Assembly (NCBI GenBank): GCA_964350135.1
Contig: CAYGJN010000143.1
Location: forward strand, 1 to 5,277
Source of the DNA: CAYGJN01 sp964350135
GTDB lineage: Bacteria > Bdellovibrionota > Bacteriovoracia > Bacteriovoracales > Bacteriovoracaceae
Direction of reading: 5' to 3'
DNA: 5,277 bases
Position numbers and translations under genes: made by a program. The notes under the pieces are model-generated. The model made no database searches. It was not told the DNA's origin and saw only the letters and a program-made list of their open reading frames with translations. Shown piece by piece: positions 1-5,277 of the stretch (position 1 is the first letter of the stretch; each line of letters opens with the position of its first letter).

Positions 1-2
1 GT

Positions 3-149
3 GTGAAGTTTAATGATATTGACAGAGAAGCCTTTGAAGTTAGAACTAAAATGCTCTTTGAAACTCTTCCTGGTGTTGATATAAAAATGTATGAAGATAT
101 TCAAGAAGAGTTAAGAAAAATTAGGATGCGTAAATGGAAAAAATGGTAA
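3..149 (+). CDS. dctP: TRAP transporter solute-binding protein, C-terminal end (partial)
   Basis: Only the last 48 residues are present; the frame is open to the left edge and ends at TAA 147-149. The segment contains D-x-x-AF-x-V-R followed by a helix and then a Y-x-x-I-Q-x-EL stretch, which resembles the C-terminal helices of DctP-family periplasmic binding proteins. The position directly before dctQ and dctM, the usual P-Q-M order, is the stronger argument. In that family the protein captures the substrate in the periplasm and hands it to the QM membrane complex. The very end is strongly basic and Trp-rich (RMRKWKKW), and these last codons lie partly over the start of dctQ, overlapping it by 16 bases. 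The ligand pocket is not in the window, so the substrate cannot be inferred. Confidence 0.72.
   Translation: MKFNDIDREAFEVRTKMLFETLPGVDIKMYEDIQEELRKIRMRKWKKW
123..126 (+). promoter_or_regulatory. Ribosome binding site of dctQ
   Basis: AGGA lies 7 bases before the ATG at 134. It supports this start over the second Met at codon 4 (ATG at 143). The site is inside the dctP coding sequence, so dctQ initiation is probably coupled to translation of dctP. Confidence 0.6.
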
Positions 150-601
150 AAAATTTTGAAGAAATTATCGCCGGAACTTTTCTACTTATCATGGTTTGTC
201 TTGTTATTATAAACGTCATTCTTCGCTATGTTTTTAATTATGCAATCTACTGGGCAGAAGAAGTGTCTACAATATGTTTTGTGTGGGCAACCTTTGTTGG
301 GGCCAGTGCGGTTTATAAAAACAAAATGGATATTGGTATAGACGTCCTGGTAACAAAAACATCTCCGGCAATTCAAAAAATAGTTAAAACCTTTGTTCAT
401 TTTTTAATGCTTTTAATTAATGGATATATTCTTTATATGAGTATTGTTTTTACAAAGATTTCCTCTATTAAGCCAACTGCTGTTTTAGGAGTAAGTTCAG
501 CGGTAGTGAACTCTGCTCTTATTTTTGGCTTTGGACTCATTACATTGCATACATTGAGGTTTATTGCTCAAGATTTAAAGTCTTATGAAGGGGCTAAGTA
601 A
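134..601 (+). CDS. dctQ: TRAP transporter small permease subunit (DctQ family)
   Basis: This 155-residue protein is the usual size for DctQ. It shows four hydrophobic segments at about residues 11-33, 44-61, 82-106 and 118-146, the standard four-helix layout. The WAEE motif at 40-43, followed by a hydrophobic stretch with FVWATFVGAS, is the hallmark region of the family (usually W-x-E-E then W-x-x-x-x-G-A). Arg31 before the motif is also typical. DctQ is the small membrane subunit that pairs with DctM in the inner membrane and helps dock the periplasmic binding protein. The start overlaps the end of dctP by 16 bases and the stop TAA directly abuts the dctM ATG, so the three subunits should be made together. 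No substrate can be named from this subunit. Confidence 0.93.
   Translation: MEKMVKNFEEIIAGTFLLIMVCLVIINVILRYVFNYAIYWAEEVSTICFVWATFVGASAVYKNKMDIGIDVLVTKTSPAIQKIVKTFVHFLMLLINGYILYMSIVFTKISSIKPTAVLGVSSAVVNSALIFGFGLITLHTLRFIAQDLKSYEGAK
588..593 (+). promoter_or_regulatory. Ribosome binding site of dctM
   Basis: AAGGGG lies 8 bases before the ATG at 602, inside the last codons of dctQ. It fixes the dctM start at the codon immediately after the dctQ stop and argues against the out-of-frame ATG at 585. Confidence 0.65.
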
Positions 602-1882
602 ATGGAATACTTACCAGTTGGACTTGTTTTTATTCTTTATTTTTCTAGCATTCCAATTGCTTATGCACTTTTTGGTGCCTCTATTTTTTATTTTACTTTT
701 ATGGATGCAGGGATGCCTGCTGATCTTGTGTTACAAAAATTTATCACTGCAACTGCTTCTTTTCCATTACTTGCCATACCATTTTTTGTGATGGCCGGAT
801 CTGTCATGAACTATTCTGGAATTAGTAGCAAGCTTATGCAAATGGCCGACGTCTTAACAGGGCATATGGTAGGTGGTCTTGCACAAGTTAATATTGTTCT
901 TAGTACAATGATGGGTGGAGTTTCAGGCTCTGCTAATGCAGACGCAGCTATGCAAAGTAAAATCTTGGTGCCACAGATGGAAAAACGCGGTTATAGCAAA
1001 GCGTTTTCTTCTGCTATTACAGCTGCTTCTTCTGCTATATCTCCAGTAATCCCTCCTGGGATTGTGATGATTATTTATGCTCTTATTGCACAAGTGTCTG
1101 TTGGAAAAATGTTTGCTGCGGGTTATATGCCAGGAATTATCATGGCCATCTCGCTTATGATTACAGTTTCAATTATCTCAAAAAAACGAGGGTATAAACC
1201 CTCTCGTAAAAAAAGAGCAAATATTTCTGAGATCGCTATTCAATTAAAAGATTCAGTTTGGTCTTTGGCATTACCTTTTGGTATTATCCTAGGTTTGCGC
1301 TTTGGTCTATTTACTCCTACTGAAGCAGGAGCTATGGCGGTTCTTGCATCTGCTCTTATTGGTATCTTTATCTATAAAGAACTTAGTAAAGATCATTTTA
1401 TTCCAATTTTAAAAGACACTATTTATGGCACTGGTACAGTTGTGCTTATTATTGTTTCAGCATCTGTTTTTGGATATTACTTAAATTGGGAACAAATCCC
1501 ACAGAGATTAACCGTTGTCCTTTTAGAGTTGACTCAAAATAAATACATGATGCTTGCAATATTAAATATACTGCTTTTGATTATGGGTATGTTTTTAGAA
1601 GGGGGAGCGGCCCTTATTATTATTGCGCCTTTAGTTGTTCCAGTTGTGACAAAACTAGGAGTGGATCCAATTCATTTTGGGATGGTTATTATTGTTAATA
1701 TTATGATTGGTGGAGTTACTCCACCTTTTGGATCTATGATGTTCACGACTTGTTCAGTAACAAAAGTTTCTGTCAGTGATTTTGTAAAAGAGATCTGGCC
1801 ATTTATAATCGCATTATTAGTTTCACTTCTGATTGTAACTTATTGGCCAAGTCTTATTATGTTCTTACCTAATTTGATGTGA
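602..1882 (+). CDS. dctM: TRAP transporter large permease subunit (DctM family)
   Basis: At 426 residues and almost entirely hydrophobic, this matches the usual full length of DctM. Recognisable family motifs occur in order: PFFVMAG at 60-66, G-x-SGSANAD at 106-114, SPVIPPG at 147-153, GLFTPTEAGA at 235-244, DPIHFGM at 355-361 and TPPFG at 373-377. The two Ser/Gly-rich and Pro-rich hairpin regions (about 108-114 and 373-377) correspond to the elevator-domain sites that bind sodium and substrate in characterised TRAP transporters. With DctQ it forms the inner-membrane translocator that takes solute from DctP using the sodium gradient. No lesion is visible. It is the last gene of the operon: its stop codon overlaps the 3' end of the convergent remnant gene by 14 bases, and I see no clear intrinsic terminator behind it. 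Confidence 0.96.
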   Translation: MEYLPVGLVFILYFSSIPIAYALFGASIFYFTFMDAGMPADLVLQKFITATASFPLLAIPFFVMAGSVMNYSGISSKLMQMADVLTGHMVGGLAQVNIVLSTMMGGVSGSANADAAMQSKILVPQMEKRGYSKAFSSAITAASSAISPVIPPGIVMIIYALIAQVSVGKMFAAGYMPGIIMAISLMITVSIISKKRGYKPSRKKRANISEIAIQLKDSVWSLALPFGIILGLRFGLFTPTEAGAMAVLASALIGIFIYKELSKDHFIPILKDTIYGTGTVVLIIVSASVFGYYLNWEQIPQRLTVVLLELTQNKYMMLAILNILLLIMGMFLEGGAALIIIAPLVVPVVTKLGVDPIHFGMVIIVNIMIGGVTPPFGSMMFTTCSVTKVSVSDFVKEIWPFIIALLVSLLIVTYWPSLIMFLPNLM

Positions 1883-2200
1883 AATCTTTGGGACAATAAA
1901 TAGCATGTTTAAGCACCCAACCTATTGTATTTTCTGGGACTGGTTTGGAGTAGATACCTGGTTCACTTTCAATCACTTGAACCTTAACATATACAGATCT
2001 ATTGCTTATGACTTCTTGACCTAATAAAAGAAGTTTTGAATTTCTATAAATCAATCCATAACTTTTTGGACTTAGAGCTGTTCTATAAATATTACCAAAT
2101 CTGATACCTTTCCTAAATTACAGACTTCTTTTGGAATTGTCTGAGCATAGGAAGTATTGGATAAGACTAAAATGCTAAAAATAGAAATTAATGCTTTAAT
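1869..2200 (-). pseudogene. Remnant of small secreted protein gene (ATT at start position, frameshift)
   Basis: Reading leftward from 2200, an ATT codon is followed by KALISIFSILVLSNTSYA and then Gln, a textbook signal peptide with cleavage after Ala19. No ATG, GTG or TTG fits this frame near the beginning, yet AAGGA sits 6 bases before the ATT. The frame stops at TAA 2074-2072 after 42 codons. A frame shifted by one continues from the same region to TAG 1871-1869 and carries a compositionally sensible tail (GNIYRTALSPKSYG, later GWVLKHAIYC). Adding one A to the A-run at 2111-2109 would join both parts into one 110-residue protein with no internal stop. The mature part would have a Cys near each end (Cys27 and one in AIYC). 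The beta-strand-like tail with a closing GWV is vaguely like a bacterial SH3 domain, but that is a weak guess. Alternatives are a sequencing error in the A-run, or genuine ATT initiation and -1 recoding. Confidence 0.7.
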
Positions 2201-2206
2201 ATTTAA

Positions 2207-2211
2207 TCCTT
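2207..2211 (-). promoter_or_regulatory. Ribosome binding site preceding the ATT codon
   Basis: AAGGA on the minus strand overlaps the TAA stop (2212-2210) of the upstream small secreted-protein gene and is followed by a 6-base spacer and ATT at 2200-2198. Spacing is ideal for initiation at that codon. It shows that the downstream gene once was, or still is, translated from this position, probably coupled to its upstream neighbour. Confidence 0.6.
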
Positions 2212-2512
2212 AGTCATGTCTAACTTGAACGAGATTTAAGATTTCACAAGACTTGTTTGAAGTCATGACATGCCATAATTGAGCACCTGCTGAGTCTGAA
2301 ATAGTTATATGAAAAGTTTTATACTTGCCAGAGGTCATCTCGACTGTTTCTAGGTATTTAATCCTTTCAATTCCTACTAATTCGTCATCCTCAGGACTCC
2401 ATTCAATTTGTGACTGGGCCCTCGCTGCTTCAGCTGCCTCTTTATCGCATTTAATTGCTGAAAATGATGATAATGAAGCAAAAACTAATGCTAATACACA
2501 TAAATATTTCAT
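2210..2512 (-). CDS. Small secreted protein of unknown function
   Basis: I do not recognise this 100-residue protein. The ATG at 2512-2510 is chosen because AAGGA lies 5 bases upstream and the product then begins directly with a signal peptide: MK, a hydrophobic core to about residue 14, and SFSA with cleavage after Ala19. An in-frame TTG at 2545 would add 11 residues ahead of the signal and has no evident ribosome binding site. The mature protein starts with an acidic/alanine-rich helix-like part (about 24-45), followed by alternating hydrophobic residues that suggest beta-strands (about 63-98). Cys22 and Cys89 sit near the two ends and could form a disulfide after export. Cys5 is inside the signal core and does not form a lipobox. 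The remnant secreted-protein gene follows 9 bases after its stop, and the ParB-like lipoprotein gene ends 96 bases upstream. Confidence 0.75.
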   Translation of the reverse strand: MKYLCVLALVFASLSSFSAIKCDKEAAEAARAQSQIEWSPEDDELVGIERIKYLETVEMTSGKYKTFHITISDSAGAQLWHVMTSNKSCEILNLVQVRHD

Positions 2513-2608
2513 TGAAATCCTTTTGTTGAAGCCTAAAGCTAGCAATGTTAAATCTAAACTAGATCAGTAGCAATAGTGATTGAAAAATATTCTCATTTTG
2601 AAGCTATT
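2513..2608 (-). other. Intergenic gap between lipoprotein and small secreted protein genes
   Basis: This 96-base stretch holds the ribosome binding site of the small gene and could hold its own promoter, but no pair of -35 and -10 boxes with correct spacing is convincing. A weak AT-only inverted repeat (TTTGAA, 5-base loop, TTCAAA; 2597-2613) overlaps the lipoprotein stop codon. A T-run lies several bases beyond it, so it is at best a poor terminator. Whether the small gene is read through from the lipoprotein gene remains open. Confidence 0.4.
2518..2522 (-). promoter_or_regulatory. Ribosome binding site of the small secreted protein gene
   Basis: AAGGA on the minus strand, 5 bases before ATG 2512-2510. 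It decides the start in favour of the signal-peptide Met over the upstream TTG at 2545. Confidence 0.65.
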
Positions 2609-4513
2609 TCAAAGAGGCTTTATCTTGGTAAATGGGCCATCCATACTTAAGCTATTGGGCGTGTTCAAAAACTTAAAAAACTCATCTAGCTCCATGCCAA
2701 TATCTTTTTTGAGTTTATCTTCTAAATCTTGAACCATGGACTTCACCGATTTAGTATTATTATCAATAAAGCCAGGCAAGCCTTCAATATTTGAAAGAGG
2801 CGAGGTCGAATTATTTTTTTCTATTGCAAGCTCAATTGCTTCTATTAAGTTTGCTCTACTATAGATCTCTTTATCAAGGTTCATTCTTCTTTTAAAATAA
2901 TCGGCCCAAAAAAACTCTGCAAATGGTACTGAGGATTTATCATATGCATGAGACTCTCTTACAAGCCAGGCCAGACCTCTGTAGTAACTATTAGTAAGTC
3001 CATCTGGGGTTAAAGGAATATAGTCTGCATCAAAGTATTCAAAACCTTTTGCCATATCTTTATGTAGCGTTTTAAGAGACTCTCTTGCATCTCTTTTTGC
3101 AGAAAGATTAACCCCTCTAAGGGTACTAAATCCTTTATTTGGATTAAAAACAAGATTGAGAATATTTTTAACATCATCCCTTCCAAGACGTTGGATTGTG
3201 CCAGTATAATTTTTAACCCAAGTTATTATATCTACAAACTCTCTGGAGTCCTCTTTTGCAGTTACAAGACCTAAATGTTTTAAAAGAAACGTCGCTTTTT
3301 GAACATTACTCCATTTTTCATTTGCCCCTGCAGGGATAAGTGCTTCATAACCACCACTAGCACCTGGACCTCTATGAAAAGGAAACATTAATTTCTTACT
3401 GATCATCTGGTTTTCAAACTCATAGTAGAGTGTGTAGTAAAATCTTAAAAATTCTTCTTTGGTGATATCCGGGGTAGAGGTGTTATTGTCGAGGGCCTGT
3501 TGAGCGAGCATATTCTGCATTCTGCTAATATATAAATGTCTATCTAAAACATGTTTTCTGGATCCCTTGGATTTAATAGTTTTATATTTTAGAGGTTTTT
3601 CATTAATTACTGCTAAATGAGCATCAATTAAATGTTTTTTATAAAAAGATTCAAAAGGCAGTTTTTTGAGATCAACTAGCTCCTCTAGAGTAAAAGCCCT
3701 TTCGTATATAATAGGGAAGTTATCAATATCAAAACCTCTAGCTCTTAACATCTCTTGGGACTCCCAGATGCCTTTTATTGAATGATGGCCATCGATCATC
3801 CATTTTCTACCATCGATTCCATAAACGAAAGGGAAAGGTCTATCATTGATAAATTTAGCAATTTGTTTGCGGTTCATTTTTTGAAACATAGCATAGAGGT
3901 AGTTTACTCTAGGTGGGCCTACCAAAAACTGTGTATGGTGGAGATAATCTTTAAGTTCACTAAACTTATGAGTTGATACAAATGACCTTATGTAAGAATC
4001 AAAACCATAACGAAGTGCTCTTAGAGCATCTCCCTTTTCTAGTTCCTTAGTCATTTTTGTTTTTAATGTATGGCGATTTTTCTCTGATAAGTCTTGAGCA
4101 AATAGTCCATCAATTTGTTTTATAAATACTGACTCGTTAATAAGTCCTAATTGATATTCTAGATAAAAAGACAGTAATTTTTGAAACTTTTCTTTTTTTG
4201 AAAAACCTTTAATAAGCTCTTTATACTCAGCTATGAACTTATCTAAAACAATTTCATTTTTTTCTAATTTGCTAGTAAGTTTCTTGAAATCTTTAATAGC
4301 ATAGAGACCTTCTTTTCCGGCCATTGTAAATAGACTCTCTAATCTCATCATACAGCTGACGGAACGATTATTATTTAATTTAGATTCTTGTCTTGCTAAT
4401 GATTTAGCTTTTTCGGATTTGAGATTAAGGTTACTGGCAGGCGAGCGCTCTAAGCTGTATAGCTGTGTACAAGATATAAAAATAAGATTTAAAAATATTA
4501 ATAGAACTTTCAT
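2609..4513 (-). CDS. Predicted lipoprotein with ParB/sulfiredoxin-like (ParBc_2-type) domain
   Basis: This 634-residue protein begins with MK, a hydrophobic stretch and FISC at residues 12-15, a slightly unusual lipobox (Phe at -3), so it is probably an exported lipoprotein. Residues about 25-200 are charged and largely helical. Residues about 215-275 contain a strand, then W-M-I-DGHHS at 238-245, then F-P-I-I-Y and a helix starting LEELVDLKKL. This resembles the ParB/Srx fold as found in the ParBc_2 family (putative ParB-like nuclease, PF08857), where a DGHH or DRHH motif marks the nucleotide-binding region. From memory, the end of that family has a D-x-x-x-R-x-L segment and a closing F-A-E-F-x-W-A-D motif; here these appear at about 504-514 and 531-538, separated from the DGHH part by about 260 residues. 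The ATG overlaps the phosphatase stop as ATGA and has no strong ribosome binding site, suggesting translational coupling. Nuclease activity is a family label only; the exported location makes a role in chromosome partition unlikely. Confidence 0.78.
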   Translation of the reverse strand: MKVLLIFLNLIFISCTQLYSLERSPASNLNLKSEKAKSLARQESKLNNNRSVSCMMRLESLFTMAGKEGLYAIKDFKKLTSKLEKNEIVLDKFIAEYKELIKGFSKKEKFQKLLSFYLEYQLGLINESVFIKQIDGLFAQDLSEKNRHTLKTKMTKELEKGDALRALRYGFDSYIRSFVSTHKFSELKDYLHHTQFLVGPPRVNYLYAMFQKMNRKQIAKFINDRPFPFVYGIDGRKWMIDGHHSIKGIWESQEMLRARGFDIDNFPIIYERAFTLEELVDLKKLPFESFYKKHLIDAHLAVINEKPLKYKTIKSKGSRKHVLDRHLYISRMQNMLAQQALDNNTSTPDITKEEFLRFYYTLYYEFENQMISKKLMFPFHRGPGASGGYEALIPAGANEKWSNVQKATFLLKHLGLVTAKEDSREFVDIITWVKNYTGTIQRLGRDDVKNILNLVFNPNKGFSTLRGVNLSAKRDARESLKTLHKDMAKGFEYFDADYIPLTPDGLTNSYYRGLAWLVRESHAYDKSSVPFAEFFWADYFKRRMNLDKEIYSRANLIEAIELAIEKNNSTSPLSNIEGLPGFIDNNTKSVKSMVQDLEDKLKKDIGMELDEFFKFLNTPNSLSMDGPFTKIKPL

Positions 4514-5277
4514 ATGGCCCGTACCATTGGGTTAAGTATATTATCAAGTCCTCCTGTGCAGCCAAAAACTTTTTTTAACTTTTTGTAAGCTTTTGCTCCA
4601 ATACCTCTTTTAATATTATTTATAGGTTTTATTTTGCCATTTTTTGTAATTCTAAGGACAGAAATATCTTCTTTGCTAAAGGCCGATGAATTTTTTGTAT
4701 CAATTTTAACAAATTTGTCATCATAGCTAAGTTCAATATCATTTGATTTAGTAGGAGTATGAGCAGCAATAATTCTTTTTGCATCGAGTTCATTCAGAAT
4801 TGAGTCAAGCTCTCCTTGACTTGTTTTATTGAGAGCTGTCTCTCTTGACCAAAAAGGGTTTTGAGGTAGAGGGGTTTTAGATCCAAACTCCCATGGAGTA
4901 AGAACCCAGGGAACTTGAACCTTTGTTGGGTTATCTCCAGCAAGTATCTCTGAAATATATGTTTGTTGATCTACCACATACTTTCTTACCATTTGATTAA
5001 TATCTGTTGGATCATTGTTAAAAATCCAGTTATCAACTCCTCCATGAACGAAAACATTATCGCCAATTTTAACCATGGCCTTCCAAGATTGCATCATAGA
5101 TTTATAAGGCTCAGATATTAAGGCCGTTTGTATACCTACCTTGGGATCTTGATGAAAATATTTAAAATGGTTTAAATCTTTTTTTTTCATTTTCTTAAGA
5201 TTCCCCATTAAGATAACTGTATCGTGATTGCCAAAACGTGGATGGTCACGTGAACCTTTTTTCTTGGCCTTATCAGA
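4510..5277 (-). CDS. Calcineurin-like metallophosphoesterase, PPP/Shewanella-like type (partial)
   Basis: The frame ends at TGA 4512-4510 and is open to the right edge (255 residues visible), so the true start lies outside; the Met at 5208 is internal. At fragment residues 16-19 is GNHD, the metal-binding motif of metallophosphoesterases, followed by V-I-L-MGNLKK as in the GNHE...G(D/N)LR region of PPP enzymes. NVFVHGGV at 74-81 supplies the conserved metal-ligand His. The PFWSRE segment at 141-146 and R-I-I-AAHTP at 168-175, followed by F-V-K-IDT, match the PLWSR...VVGHTP...IDTG pattern of Shewanella-like phosphatases; here GH is changed to AH. The missing N-terminal part should carry the GDxHG and GDxxDRG motifs. 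The enzyme would hydrolyse a phosphoester using two metals; its substrate and cell location are unknown. The gene overlaps the ParB-like lipoprotein gene by four bases (ATGA). Confidence 0.85.
   Translation of the reverse strand, partial: SDKAKKKGSRDHPRFGNHDTVILMGNLKKMKKKDLNHFKYFHQDPKVGIQTALISEPYKSMMQSWKAMVKIGDNVFVHGGVDNWIFNNDPTDINQMVRKYVVDQQTYISEILAGDNPTKVQVPWVLTPWEFGSKTPLPQNPFWSRETALNKTSQGELDSILNELDAKRIIAAHTPTKSNDIELSYDDKFVKIDTKNSSAFSKEDISVLRITKNGKIKPINNIKRGIGAKAYKKLKKVFGCTGGLDNILNPMVRAI

Noticed and set aside
182..400. Minus-strand open frame inside dctQ
   Set aside because: It lies fully within a clear family member on the other strand, and its product has no recognisable features.
585..791. 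Plus-strand open frame across the dctQ/dctM junction
   Set aside because: It is out of frame with dctM, its hydrophobicity mirrors the real membrane protein, and the ribosome binding site at 588-593 serves the ATG at 602.
2552..2564. Short inverted repeat ATCTA-AAC-TAGAT upstream of the small secreted protein gene, as an operator
   Set aside because: Five-base arms are expected by chance in AT-rich DNA, and there is no second copy or convincing promoter next to it.
2325..2570. Plus-strand open frame opposite the small secreted protein gene
   Set aside because: No ribosome binding site or domain, whereas the opposite strand has a signal peptide and a well-placed AAGGA.
2597..2613. Inverted repeat TTTGAA / TTCAAA with a 5-base loop at the end of the lipoprotein gene, as an intrinsic terminator
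   Set aside because: The stem is only six base pairs and nearly all A-T, and no T-run follows directly; too weak to call.
3782..3976. Plus-strand open frame opposite the DGHH region of the lipoprotein gene
   Set aside because: It is the shadow of a long gene with a recognisable motif and has no features of its own.

Overview
The window is AT-rich, tightly packed bacterial DNA with two blocks of genes that point at each other. No rRNA, tRNA, CRISPR array or insertion sequence is visible. Predicted exported proteins dominate the minus-strand block. The combination of a low-GC genome, small secreted proteins, a lipoprotein with a ParB-like domain and a tripartite TRAP transporter fits a Gram-negative bacterium. 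My best guess is a Bdellovibrio/Bacteriovorax-type lineage, but this is inference from style, not from a marker gene.

Plus strand, 3-1882: the end of a TRAP transporter operon in the order dctP (only the last 48 residues), dctQ, dctM. The genes overlap or abut (16-base overlap, then a direct TAA-ATG junction), so they should be co-transcribed and translationally coupled. Together they would form a sodium-driven importer for an organic acid or similar small solute. The substrate cannot be told, because the binding protein is almost entirely outside the window.

Minus strand, 5277 down to 1869: first a metallophosphoesterase of the PPP/Shewanella-like phosphatase type, whose reading frame stays open to the window edge and carries the GNHD motif there. 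It is joined by an ATGA stop/start overlap to a 634-residue predicted lipoprotein with a ParB/sulfiredoxin-like (ParBc_2-type) DGHH motif. After a 96-base gap comes a 100-residue secreted protein of unknown function. Immediately behind it lies a second small secreted-protein gene that appears broken: it has ATT where ATG is expected, and one base is missing in an A-run. The 3' end of this remnant overlaps the 3' end of dctM by 14 bases.

The most interesting points are the coupled phosphatase/ParB-like lipoprotein pair, the apparently split ParBc_2 domain in that lipoprotein, and the remnant (or recoded) small gene with an ideal ribosome binding site placed before an ATT codon.
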